A DNA stretch of 64,000 bases from Amycolatopsis pithecellobii (GTDB taxonomy: Bacteria > Actinomycetota > Actinomycetes > Mycobacteriales > Pseudonocardiaceae), in contig NZ_WMBA01000024.1 of the NCBI RefSeq assembly GCF_009707865.1, positions 1 through 64,000 on the forward strand, written 5' to 3'. Within the stretch, counting starts at the first letter, position 1; each line of letters opens with the position of its first letter. The notes below the pieces were generated by a model that saw nothing but the letters and a program-made list of their open reading frames with translations, searched no databases and was not told the DNA's origin. Positions 23,724 to 31,773 of the stretch are shown one piece after another. Position numbers and translations under genes: made by a program.

Positions 23724-24707
23724 ATGACAGGTATGACTGCCAACTCCTCGCCCGTAATTGACAAGATCGTGACGGAAGAGCGCCTGCTGGGCTCCGAGCG
23801 TCGATGGCGACGTTTCGGCGAACCGGCTCCCGCCGGGAAATCGCTGAACGGCGACGGAACGCCTGACTACGGGGTCTTCGGGCCGGGCAGCATGGTCTGG
23901 GAGGTCCTGCTGCATCCCGCGACCGTGGTCTTCGAGACTGTCGCCCAAGGCACCCTGCAGCTGCATGCGCCGTTATGGTTCGGTGACACGCCCACCGCGA
24001 CACGAATGGCCGGTCACCTCCGCAATATCCACCGGCGCGTCAAGGGCGACGTCATCGACGTCGGCATGCCTGAGCTCGGTGGGTACGCGGCAACCGAGCC
24101 GCGTGATGCGATGTGGGCTGCCCTTACCGAATTGCACCCGGTCCTCTGGATGTATGAAAGCTTCGCCTACCACGGAGACGGCGGACCCCGGCAACTGACG
24201 GAGGAACAGCGCGACCAGTACGTGCGCGAGCTGGGTGTGTACCTGCGCCTGACGGGCGCCTCCGCGGAAGACATCCCGGGATCCATGGCTGAGCTCGACG
24301 CCCTCTACGACAAGTACTGGGACTTCTTCGGGCATAGCGACACCATGAATATCGTTCCCGAGACTGGCGAGGACAACCAAGAACTCATGGTAAAGGCGAT
24401 GCAGCGGAACTGGCACCCGTCGCAGCAGCTTGCCGCAGATATGCTCCATGAGGTCTACGAGCAGTTCCGAACTCCGATCTTGGCGAGCTTCCCGGAGCGG
24501 ATCCAGATCAAGGCGGGCCTCAGCCAAGTGCAGCGGACGGAAGCAGTGAAGGCGCTCGACGACGCGCAGCCCTTGATTCGCGAGCTGCAGCAGCCTGAGT
24601 CAGAGCGCCGCATCATGCGGATGATGTGGGGTCCCGATGCCATCATGCTTATCGAAAGCGCGCGGGAACTTCACCGGCGGGCGCTTCCCTGGCTTCCTAC
24701 GAGCTGA
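23724..24707 (+). CDS. MpaB/Lcp-like oxygenase (DUF2236)
   Basis: 327 residues, no signal peptide. The opening FGPGSMVWEVLLHPATVV, the helix with HLRNIHRRVKG (a His in the position of the proximal heme ligand of this family), YAATEPRDAMWA and a long helical C-terminus fit the DUF2236 / MpaB / latex-clearing-protein family, whose characterised members are b-type heme proteins that cleave C=C bonds of polyisoprene or related prenyl chains. AGGAAA precedes ATG 23724; a second ATG lies three codons on. The preceding TetR-1-type operator links it to the carotenoid-oxygenase operon. The 3' end overlaps the convergent tetR-2 by 11 bases. Confidence 0.75.
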   Translation: MTGMTANSSPVIDKIVTEERLLGSERRWRRFGEPAPAGKSLNGDGTPDYGVFGPGSMVWEVLLHPATVVFETVAQGTLQLHAPLWFGDTPTATRMAGHLRNIHRRVKGDVIDVGMPELGGYAATEPRDAMWAALTELHPVLWMYESFAYHGDGGPRQLTEEQRDQYVRELGVYLRLTGASAEDIPGSMAELDALYDKYWDFFGHSDTMNIVPETGEDNQELMVKAMQRNWHPSQQLAADMLHEVYEQFRTPILASFPERIQIKAGLSQVQRTEAVKALDDAQPLIRELQQPESERRIMRMMWGPDAIMLIESARELHRRALPWLPTS

Positions 24708-25245
24708 TGGGCGGCGCGAAGCGAGACGCGAGAAGCCGCGCCCGCCGCTCCAGCACCTCCGACGAGGGGTGGTCCGCGAACAATCCGTCAAGGGCCAGGA
24801 GGAACACTTCGGCGCTTGAATCGTCGCCCAGGACAGTGGCCACGCATTCGAACGCCACCTTGCGATACAGTGCCAGACTTTCGGGGTCAATTTGTTCGCA
24901 CACGTCCAGAAACGAGTCACCCATGGGCGCGTCGACCATTTCCGCCCAAGGTTCCAGCACCAATAGCCGGCAGACGCCGACCAAGCGTTCATGGGCACTG
25001 CCGGCGCCGTTGGCCATCTCGTTCGCGGCGGGGCGCCGAGAAATCAGCCAGTCGACAAAAACGGCCCGGTAAATGTCTTCCTTGTCCTCGAAGATCCGAT
25101 AGAGAAGCGTGCGCGAGAGGCCGGCCCGCTGACCGATGTCCGCGAATGTCGTCTTGGCGAAGCCAAAGTTCAGGAAGCACCAGTGCGCTGCGCTAAGGAC
25201 CTTGGTGCGGCGAGCGGCCGCCTCTTCGTCGGTGATCGTTCGCAC
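24697..25245 (-). CDS. TetR-family repressor (TetR-2)
   Basis: 182 residues from GTG 25245 (TTG 25248 is also possible). The HTH is at about 32-52 (TTFADIGQRAGLSRTLLYRIF), followed by the usual alpha-helical regulatory domain. GTG 25245 is preferred because a -10-like CACAGT ends six bases upstream, the same leaderless geometry as the SDR gene at 23520. The promoter contains TGACA-N14-TGTCA, also found before the SDR/esterase operon, so TetR-2 probably represses itself and that operon. Ligand unknown. Confidence 0.88.
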   Translation of the reverse strand: MRTITDEEAAARRTKVLSAAHWCFLNFGFAKTTFADIGQRAGLSRTLLYRIFEDKEDIYRAVFVDWLISRRPAANEMANGAGSAHERLVGVCRLLVLEPWAEMVDAPMGDSFLDVCEQIDPESLALYRKVAFECVATVLGDDSSAEVFLLALDGLFADHPSSEVLERRARLLASRFAPPISS

Positions 25246-25251
25246 CAATGC

Positions 25252-25280
25252 ACTGTGACAAATTCGAGTCAGAATGTCAA
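25252..25280 (-). promoter_or_regulatory. Leaderless tetR-2 promoter with its operator
   Basis: Minus strand TTGACA (25280-25275), 17 bases, CACAGT (25257-25252), six bases, then GTG. The operator TGACA-N14-TGTCA lies at 25256-25279. Same spacing and flanking bases as at 23527-23555, with an unrelated 12-base middle. Confidence 0.75.
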
Positions 25281-25313
25281 CATGCTGCCGCTATGGCGGA
25301 TCCGCCGAGCCGA

Positions 25314-26336
25314 TCACTCACTACGGCCTTCGCCGAGACGCCGGTGTGAGCCGCGCCTGACCAACGCGACCGGGATTCTTTGGATTTCGGCAAATCGCTC
25401 GCCGCCGAGTGCCCGCATGAGCATTGCGACGGTCTCGGCAGCAAGAACCGGCAGATCACAACGGACGGTCGTCAGATTCACGAAAGGCCACGAGGACAGG
25501 GCTATGTCGTCGTACCCGATGACGGTGAGGTCGGCGGGAACAGCGATGTTCAAGCTGCGCGCGGCTGAGAGCGCTCCCATCGCCAGGACGTCGTTGCCGC
25601 AGGCGATCGCCGTCGGCCGATCGGGTCCGGTGAGCAGGTCGCGTGCGAGGTTGTAGCCGGCGTCGTGGCTGAAGACCGGAGCACGTCGAGTCCTGGTTCG
25701 TTTCAGGGGGGCGCCCAGCGACCGCAGGGCCGCTCGCAGACTGGCGGCGCGCTCGCTACCGGTGGAGGTAGTGATGGGGCCGTGAATCGCGGCAATGGAT
25801 TCGTGCCCGAGATCAACGAGAAGCTGAGCGACTTGGGCTGCGCCGCTGGTGTTGTCGAAGGTGCAGCCAGGAGACTCCGCATGATCGAGCACGCGGTTCA
25901 TGAGGACGTGGGGAATGCCGCGCTCGCTGAGGTCACGTGGCAGTCTGGAACCACGGATCGTCGTCGTGAGAACGACGCCGTCGTAGGAGCCGTCCGCCAG
26001 CTGTGGTAGCTGGGCGCGAGGTTCGCCCTCGCCGCGGTCGCTGACCAGGACGGTCCGCAGCCCCCGAGTGAGAAGTGCCTGCTGAAGTGGCTCGATCAGC
26101 TCGGGATAGAAGGGGTTGGTCATCTCCTCCACCACCACCGCCACCCGTCGGGTGCTGCGGGTGGACAAGACTCGCCCCGAATCGCTGGGGAGGTAGTCGA
26201 GCTCGGCGGCGGCAGCGAGTACGGCAGCGCGGGTCTCGGGGGCGGTTCCCGGAAGGTTCCGGATCGCCCGGGAGACCGTCGCTTGAGACACACCAGCCAG
26301 ACGGGCCACATCGTGTCCTGTGACGACCTTTGTCAT
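25314..26336 (-). CDS. LacI-family transcription regulator
   Basis: 340 residues from ATG 26336. The HTH and hinge are at the N-terminus (VTGHDVARLAGVSQATVSRAI, then PGTAPETRAAVLAAAAELDYLPS), followed by a periplasmic-binding-like effector domain (VAVVVEEMTNPFYPELI, CGNDVLAMGALSAAR, VIGYDDIALSSWPF). It is divergent from the histidinol-dehydrogenase-like operon, with a 14-bp perfect palindrome between them. LacI members usually sense a small sugar-like or polyol effector; here the effector is unknown. Confidence 0.95.
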   Translation of the reverse strand: MTKVVTGHDVARLAGVSQATVSRAIRNLPGTAPETRAAVLAAAAELDYLPSDSGRVLSTRSTRRVAVVVEEMTNPFYPELIEPLQQALLTRGLRTVLVSDRGEGEPRAQLPQLADGSYDGVVLTTTIRGSRLPRDLSERGIPHVLMNRVLDHAESPGCTFDNTSGAAQVAQLLVDLGHESIAAIHGPITTSTGSERAASLRAALRSLGAPLKRTRTRRAPVFSHDAGYNLARDLLTGPDRPTAIACGNDVLAMGALSAARSLNIAVPADLTVIGYDDIALSSWPFVNLTTVRCDLPVLAAETVAMLMRALGGERFAEIQRIPVALVRRGSHRRLGEGRSE

Positions 26337-26357
26337 CGCACACTCCGCAGATTGACA

Positions 26358-26371
26358 TGTATACGTATACA
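26358..26371. promoter_or_regulatory. LacI-type operator palindrome
   Basis: TGTATAC-GTATACA, a perfect 14-base palindrome with the central CG typical of LacI operators, lies 22 bases from the lacI start and 35 bases before the start of the divergent operon. Confidence 0.8.
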
Positions 26372-26406
26372 ACCCAGAGTAGTCGGTCGACGAGAGGAGT
26401 CGGCGA

Positions 26407-27723
26407 ATGGCGACATACCTGAAGCGCGCGTCCGAGGGCGGAACAGGCCGCGCAAGGCGAGATGACACAGTCGGCAAGATCGTCGCGGATGTCATTGCCG
26501 AGATCCGTAAGCGCGGCGACGAGGCGGTGCGCGAGTACTCCGAAAAGTTCGACAACTGGTCCCCGGAGAGCTTCCGGCTCTCGGCCGCGGAGATCGAGCG
26601 GATCGTGTCCGGTGTCCCTGCTCAGGTGATCGATGACATCCTGGCCGTTCAGCGGCGGGTGCGCACGTTCGCACAGCACCAGAAGGAGTCACTGACCGAC
26701 TTCGAGGTCGAGACCGAGCCCGGTGTCTTCCTTGGGCAGAAGCACATTCCGGTGGGAAGGGCCGGCGCGTACGTGCCGGGTGGCCGCTATCCGCTGGTGG
26801 CCTCGGCGCACATGACCGTGGTCACCGCCAAGGTGGCCGGCGTCGAGCACGTCACCGCCTGCACGCCCCCGATCAGGGGCGAGATTCCGGCGGCGACGGT
26901 CGCAGCGATGCATCTGGCGGGCGCCGATGAGATTTTCCTGCTGGGAGGTACGCAGGCGGTGGCCGCGATGGCGGTGGGTACCGAGACGATCGGCAAGGTG
27001 GACATGTTGGCGGGTCCGGGTAACGCCTACGTGGCCGAGGCCAAGCGTCAGTTGTTCGGCGAGGTGGGAATTGACCTTTTCGCGGGTCCGACCGAGACGC
27101 TCGTGGTCGCCGACGATGAGGCGGACCCGTTCGTGGTCGCAGTCGATCTGCTCAGCCAGGCCGAGCACGGTCCCGATTCGCCCGCGGTGTTGGTGACGAC
27201 GAGCCGTCCACTCGCCGAGCGCGTGATGTCGCTGGTCGAGGAGATCCTCGTCGAGATGCCTACGGCGGACTTCGCGGCGCCGGCCTGGCGCGATCATGGC
27301 GAGGTCGTGGTGACCGAGACGGTCGAGGAGGCGTTTGCCGTCGCCGACAGCTACGCCTCCGAGCATGTGCAGATCTTGACCCGCGAGCCGCGACTGGCGC
27401 TGCAGAAGATGCGGAACTTCGGTGCCCTTTTCCTGGGGGAGGGCACCTGCGTGTCCTATGGCGACAAGGTGATCGGCACCAATCACACACTTCCCACGCG
27501 GGGCGCGGCGCGTTACACCGGCGGTTTGTGGGTCGGGAAGTATCTGAAGACGGTCACCTATCAAGAAGTTGCCAACAGGCAGGCGAGCGCCACCCTGGGC
27601 GAGCTCTGCGGCCGGGCGGCGCGGATCGAACAGTTCGAGGGCCATGCGCGTTCGGGCGATGTCCGGGCGTGGAAATACAGTGGCGCGGAGCTGCCGTGGG
27701 CTCCGGCGAGCGTGGTCCGATGA
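26407..27723 (+). CDS. Histidinol-dehydrogenase-family oxidoreductase (catabolic paralog)
   Basis: 438 residues, full HisD length. Motifs seen: VGRAGAYVPGGRYPL, AGPGNAYVAEAKRQLFG, DLFAGPTETLVVAD, LLSQAEHGPDSPA and NHTLPTRGAARYTGGLWVG. HisD-family enzymes are zinc- and NAD-dependent and oxidise an alcohol to a carboxylate in two steps. No other histidine biosynthesis gene is nearby, and the divergent LacI and co-transcribed thioesterase and SDR point to a catabolic role, as in HpsN (sulfopropanediol dehydrogenase). The true substrate is unknown. Its stop overlaps the thioesterase start. Confidence 0.85.
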   Translation: MATYLKRASEGGTGRARRDDTVGKIVADVIAEIRKRGDEAVREYSEKFDNWSPESFRLSAAEIERIVSGVPAQVIDDILAVQRRVRTFAQHQKESLTDFEVETEPGVFLGQKHIPVGRAGAYVPGGRYPLVASAHMTVVTAKVAGVEHVTACTPPIRGEIPAATVAAMHLAGADEIFLLGGTQAVAAMAVGTETIGKVDMLAGPGNAYVAEAKRQLFGEVGIDLFAGPTETLVVADDEADPFVVAVDLLSQAEHGPDSPAVLVTTSRPLAERVMSLVEEILVEMPTADFAAPAWRDHGEVVVTETVEEAFAVADSYASEHVQILTREPRLALQKMRNFGALFLGEGTCVSYGDKVIGTNHTLPTRGAARYTGGLWVGKYLKTVTYQEVANRQASATLGELCGRAARIEQFEGHARSGDVRAWKYSGAELPWAPASVVR

Positions 27724-28160
27724 TGACCATCGACCCTCGAGACCGGCGGCAGCGCGATTACCCTGTGCTGCGCCCGATCCCATTGCGGTGGGCCGACATT
27801 GACACCTACGGGCACGTGAACAACGCCGTCAACTATGTCCTCATGGACACTCTCGTGAACGGCTGGCTCGGTGAACAGACCGGGGTCGACATCCGCACCG
27901 ACTTGTCCGGATTCGCCGTCGTCGCTGAGACCAGCTGTCGTTACTTCCGCGAGATGCAGTTCACTATGACGCCCCTGCTGGGGCTCCGGCTCGAGGGCGC
28001 TTCCCGCTCGAGCGTGCGATACGAGATCGGCTTTTTCATCGACGACGCCGCGCCGGCCGCAGTCGGTCGCTTCGTGCACGTCTACATCGATCCGCAGTCC
28101 CGGCGTCCCGTGGAGATCCCCGGACGAGTACGTCAAGCACTGGAGCTGCTCGAAGACTGA
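27720..28160 (+). CDS. Acyl-CoA thioesterase, 4HBT hot-dog fold
   Basis: 146 residues. RWADIDTYGHVNNAVNYVLMDT near 24-45 is the signature of 4-hydroxybenzoyl-CoA thioesterase-like proteins, with the catalytic Asp and the HVNN turn. ATG 27720 overlaps the preceding stop (ATGATGA). It should release a free acid from a CoA thioester produced in the same pathway. Confidence 0.88.
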   Translation: MMTIDPRDRRQRDYPVLRPIPLRWADIDTYGHVNNAVNYVLMDTLVNGWLGEQTGVDIRTDLSGFAVVAETSCRYFREMQFTMTPLLGLRLEGASRSSVRYEIGFFIDDAAPAAVGRFVHVYIDPQSRRPVEIPGRVRQALELLED

Positions 28161-28186
28161 TCCATCACTACGAAGGGAGCTGGACC

Positions 28187-28954
28187 ATGCGGGTGGTCGG
28201 CAAAGTCGCTCTGGTCACCGGCGGCATGGGAGGGATCGGTGCCGCCTGCGCCGCGCTCCTGGCCCGGGAGGGCGCGACCGTCTACGTTTCGGACATCTCC
28301 GCGCAGGAGGCGACCGACGACGCGGTGACGACCTTGCCGCATGATGTGACCAAGTCCGGTGATTGGGATCGGATCGTTTCGCGGATCCTCGACGAGCGCG
28401 GACGTCTCGATGTGCTCGTCAACTGCGCCGGGATCGAGGGCAGCCACCAGCGGGGCCTCGCCACGACCGAGGACGATTGGAACCGGGTGCTGGCAGTCAA
28501 CCTGACCGGCACGTTCCTGGCCTGCAAGGCGGTGTTTCCCCCGATGCTCGACCAGGGGCAGGGGTCGGTGATCCTCACGTCGTCGGTGGTGTCGGGAATG
28601 GCCACTTCCGGGGCGCTGGCCTACGGGGCGAGCAAGGCCGGGGTGGCCCACCTGGCCAAGTCCTTCGCGACGATCGGCGCGGAAAGCGGTGCGCGGGTCC
28701 GGTGCAACTCGGTGCACCCCGGATCGATCGTCAGCCGGATGAGCGACAGCATGTTCACCGCCATCGCCGCGACCAATCAGGTGAGCTTTGCAGAGATCGA
28801 AGATCGGGTGAAGGCGGCGATCCCGTTCGGTGCCCGCGGGTTACCGGAGGACATCGCGAACCTGGTGCTGTACCTGGCATCGGATGAATCCAGCTACGCT
28901 ACGGGCAGCGAGTTCAAGGTCGACGGCGGCTGGTCGCTCAAGAGCGCGGGCTGA
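28187..28954 (+). CDS. Short-chain dehydrogenase/reductase
   Basis: 255 residues, classical SDR. TGGMGGIG near 11-18, LVNCAGIEG, catalytic Ser in ILTSSVVSG, YGASKAG with Tyr and Lys, and C-terminal GSEFKVDGGWSL. AAGGGAG lies upstream of ATG 28187. Third gene of the LacI-controlled operon. Its last 17 bases overlap the end of the convergent SnoaL-like gene. Confidence 0.92.
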   Translation: MRVVGKVALVTGGMGGIGAACAALLAREGATVYVSDISAQEATDDAVTTLPHDVTKSGDWDRIVSRILDERGRLDVLVNCAGIEGSHQRGLATTEDDWNRVLAVNLTGTFLACKAVFPPMLDQGQGSVILTSSVVSGMATSGALAYGASKAGVAHLAKSFATIGAESGARVRCNSVHPGSIVSRMSDSMFTAIAATNQVSFAEIEDRVKAAIPFGARGLPEDIANLVLYLASDESSYATGSEFKVDGGWSLKSAG

Positions 28955-29387
28955 CCGTGGGATCGACTGCCACGGTGGCTGGAAGCTCCAAGCGGCGCTC
29001 TACCTGGATGATGTGATTGACGATGAGGAGAGTTCCGTCGCCGGATTCGCGGAGGACGTTGCGGTACACCCCGTAGGTGATACGCGTCCCGGACGCGCCA
29101 AATACCGTGGCTTCGAAGTGGGCGTGGGTGCGAATGTCCACGCCGTCCTGTTCGGCCAGTACGCCGCTGATCACGTGCCGGGTGGCTACCCGGGGGTCGT
29201 GGGCGCGGTACAGGTCCAGGAAAGCCTCGATCCCGTGGCCGTGTTTGACGACGGGGCCGGTGATGGAGAACTGCACGTCGTCGACGGCAAGCGCACGAAG
29301 GGCTTCCAGGTCGTGGTTGTCGCACGCCCGGCCGTAGCGGTGGTAGGCGTACGCGCAGCGAGCCGGCAGGAACGCCCGATTCGTCAT
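28938..29387 (-). CDS. SnoaL-like/NTF2-fold protein
   Basis: 149 residues: N-terminal helix RYGRACDNHDLEALRALAVDDV, then VKHGHGIEAFLDLYRAH, RHVISGVLAEQDGVDIRTHAHFEAT and GVYRNVLRESGDGTLLIVNHI, the usual cone-shaped alpha/beta fold. Members include polyketide cyclases, steroid isomerase-like enzymes and the small subunits of ring-hydroxylating oxygenases, so the function is open. It is divergent from lysR and may be controlled by it. Confidence 0.7.
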   Translation of the reverse strand: MTNRAFLPARCAYAYHRYGRACDNHDLEALRALAVDDVQFSITGPVVKHGHGIEAFLDLYRAHDPRVATRHVISGVLAEQDGVDIRTHAHFEATVFGASGTRITYGVYRNVLRESGDGTLLIVNHIIQVERRLELPATVAVDPTVSPRS

Positions 29388-29432
29388 TGCCGTCCTTGTG
29401 GGTCGAGAAGATTGTGAGACACCTGGTCCAGC

Positions 29433-29451
29433 CTGTCATCGATGCTGACAG
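29433..29451. promoter_or_regulatory. Inverted repeat between SnoaL-like gene and lysR
   Basis: CTGTCA-N7-TGACAG, with an embedded T-N11-A, lies in the 139-base divergent region. This is the form expected of a LysR-family recognition site. Confidence 0.55.
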
Positions 29452-29526
29452 AGCGGAACTCGCGTGCTCGTCATCGCAGGTATCGTTCTGATCGATGCAG
29501 CCCGCGTGGTGGGAAGGAATGGTCAG

Positions 29527-30450
29527 ATGTCCAGTGATCGCGAGATGCTCCGGCGGCTGGATCTGAACCTGCTGTTGGCCTTCGACGTGCTCATCGCGGA
29601 GAAGAATGTGACGCGAGCGGCTGAGCGGATGTCGGTCGGGCAACCCGCGATGAGCGCTTCCCTTGCGCGGCTTCGCAAGTTCTTCGACGACCCGTTGCTG
29701 GTTCGCCAGGGACGATCCCTGGAACCGACGACCCGCGCTTTGATGCTGGTGGAACCCATCCGTGAGTCGCTGGACACCATCCAGGCCACGCTCAACGCTG
29801 GTCGTCACTTCGACCCGCAGACCAGCATCCGTACCTTCCGGTTGATGGCCAGTGACTACGTGCTCCTGCTGCTACTGGGGCCGTTGCTGGCCGAGTTGAG
29901 CACCGAAGCGCCCCACGTTCGGTTCCAGGTCCACCCGCTCGCTGCGGACTACGCCCAACGCGTCGCACGCTCTCAACTGGATCTGCTGATCTATCCCGAT
30001 GAACTGATCGGCGAAGACCTACCGCTCCGGTCGGCAAACCTCTTCTCGGACCGCCTTGTCTGCGCCGTCGCCGGCGACCACCCCGACGTGGGGGAGGAGA
30101 TGACCGAGGAACAGTTCCGGACGCTGCCGTGTGTGTCCTTCGGCGGCAGCCCGACCGACACCATCAGCGATCTGCGGTTCCGCGAACTCGGTATCGATCG
30201 TCCGGTCGAAATCCTCGCCCAGAGCTTCGTGGTGCAGCCGTTGCTGCTGCCGGGCACCAGGCTGATGACACCGCTGCCGGAACGTCTGGGCCGCTACCTC
30301 GCCGCCCGTATCGGTGTGCGGCTGCTCGAGCCTCCGGTGGAGTTCAGTCCGCTGCGGGAGGCAATGTTCTGGTCCCCCCGCGCCGATGCGGACCCCGCGC
30401 ATCAGTGGCTACGCGCCCGCCTGACCACCGCGGCAGCACAACTCGACTGA
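29527..30450 (+). CDS. LysR-family transcription regulator
   Basis: 307 residues from ATG 29527, preceded by GGAAGGA. Winged HTH at about 8-67 (LRRLDLNLLLAFDVLIAEKNVTRAAERM, VGQPAMSASLARLRKFF), linker helix, then the co-inducer-binding domain. It sits at the head of the long plus-strand aromatic-type gene run and divergent from the SnoaL-like gene, so it probably activates one or both in response to a pathway compound. The NodD/PcaQ-like opening is typical of regulators of aromatic catabolism. Confidence 0.93.
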   Translation: MSSDREMLRRLDLNLLLAFDVLIAEKNVTRAAERMSVGQPAMSASLARLRKFFDDPLLVRQGRSLEPTTRALMLVEPIRESLDTIQATLNAGRHFDPQTSIRTFRLMASDYVLLLLLGPLLAELSTEAPHVRFQVHPLAADYAQRVARSQLDLLIYPDELIGEDLPLRSANLFSDRLVCAVAGDHPDVGEEMTEEQFRTLPCVSFGGSPTDTISDLRFRELGIDRPVEILAQSFVVQPLLLPGTRLMTPLPERLGRYLAARIGVRLLEPPVEFSPLREAMFWSPRADADPAHQWLRARLTTAAAQLD

Positions 30451-30590
30451 ACTATCATCTGCGGTGATGGAAATCATCGAAAACCATCGCTAACAGGCAA
30501 GTCGTTCTTCGCCATATCGTCGGCACTGGCGTGATCATCGCCAACCCACGGCACCCATCGTGTGCGGACCCGCGGAGAGGACGGCTGGAA
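30451..30590. promoter_or_regulatory. Promoter region of the FAD-monooxygenase gene run
   Basis: This 140-base gap contains GATGG-N13-CCATC (30466-30488), a weak dyad that could be a second LysR-type site, and the GGAGAGGA ribosome site at 30574. No convincing -10/-35 pair was seen. Confidence 0.3.
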
Positions 30591-31706
30591 ATGAACGTCC
30601 TTGTTGTCGGCGCTGGAATTGCCGGACTGGCGACGGCCATCGCGCTGGCTGAACAGGGAATGGACGTGGAGCTCGTCGAGCGGCGGGCTCAGATCCAAGC
30701 CCTGGGCAGTGGCATCACCCTGATCGGTCCGGCCCTGCGTGCGCTGGAGCGGCTCGGTGTGGTGGAGCAGTGCGTCGCCGCCGGTTACGGAATCAGGACC
30801 TTCCAGACGCTCAACGTGGACGGCACGCCGGCGAGCAAATTCGACCTTCCGTCGCCGGCCGGGTCCGAGTTGCCGGGAATGCTCGGCATGATGCGCCCCG
30901 CCTTGCACGCTATTCTGCTGGACCGCGCAGCGGCTCTTGGCGTGACCGCCCGCGGCGGCACGGAGCTTGCCTCTGTCCACACGGGGGACCGGGCCGCCGA
31001 GGTCACACTCACCGACGGCTCCGGCGGCCGATATGACCTCGTCGTCGGCGCCGACGGCGTACGTTCCGCGACGCGCGACCAGCTTTTCGGCCCCGTGCCG
31101 CTCGTCTTCCGGGGACAGGGCTGCATTCGTGCCGTGGTCCCGCGACCTGCGCAGGTGACCGGTGAAATTCAATATCGGCCGTTCGGCGATGTCTTCATCG
31201 GCTTCACGCCCACCGGCGAGGACAGCATGTACATGTTCTGCTCCTACCCGGTCGAAGAGGACGGCTGGCCGACGCCGCCGGAGTTGGTCGACCTCGTGCT
31301 CCGGCTCACCGAGCCTTTCGGTGGCTTCGTGCCGGCCGCGCGGGCCGAGATCCTCGACCCGGATCAGGTCAACTTGGCCAAGTTCTCCACCGTCCTCGCC
31401 CCGGAGCCCTGGACAGTCGGCCGTGCGGTCATCCTCGGCGATGCTGCCCACTGCCCGACTCCGCAGCTCGCGGCTGGAGCCGCCATGTGCCTGGAGGATG
31501 CGGTCGCGCTGGCCGAGGAGCTCGACACCGGCGGGTCAGTAGAGGCGGCACTCGTCCGCTTCTCCCAGCGACGCTACGACCGATGCCGCTTCGTGGTGGA
31601 GACCTCCTGCCAGCTCGCCCACTGGCAGACCTATCCGAACAACCCCGACGCCGACCACGAGCGGGTCACCGCTGAGGCGTTCGAGCGACTTGCCCGGCCA
31701 TTCTGA
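30591..31706 (+). CDS. FAD-dependent aromatic monooxygenase (PHBH/UbiH type)
   Basis: 371 residues. Group A flavin hydroxylase motifs: GAGIAGL at 7-13 for ADP, VGADGVRS (DG motif) near 155 and GDAAHCPTP (GD motif) near 282. The length and the lack of a C-terminal thioredoxin domain fit the salicylate/3-hydroxybenzoate/6-hydroxynicotinate hydroxylase group. It should hydroxylate a phenolic ring with NAD(P)H and O2, preparing a catechol-like diol for the extradiol dioxygenase encoded 3.4 kb downstream. ATG 30591 was chosen for the strong upstream site. Confidence 0.9.
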   Translation: MNVLVVGAGIAGLATAIALAEQGMDVELVERRAQIQALGSGITLIGPALRALERLGVVEQCVAAGYGIRTFQTLNVDGTPASKFDLPSPAGSELPGMLGMMRPALHAILLDRAAALGVTARGGTELASVHTGDRAAEVTLTDGSGGRYDLVVGADGVRSATRDQLFGPVPLVFRGQGCIRAVVPRPAQVTGEIQYRPFGDVFIGFTPTGEDSMYMFCSYPVEEDGWPTPPELVDLVLRLTEPFGGFVPAARAEILDPDQVNLAKFSTVLAPEPWTVGRAVILGDAAHCPTPQLAAGAAMCLEDAVALAEELDTGGSVEAALVRFSQRRYDRCRFVVETSCQLAHWQTYPNNPDADHERVTAEAFERLARPF

Positions 31707-31773
31707 CCACCCCCACAACCCACCCAACTCGCCGAACTGATGAGTTCGCGTCAACCGACAAGGGAGCGTCGCG

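Noticed and set aside
26407-27723. Annotation as histidine-biosynthesis hisD
   Set aside because: No his genes are adjacent, and the gene shares an operon with a thioesterase and SDR under a LacI regulator, so a catabolic paralog is more likely.
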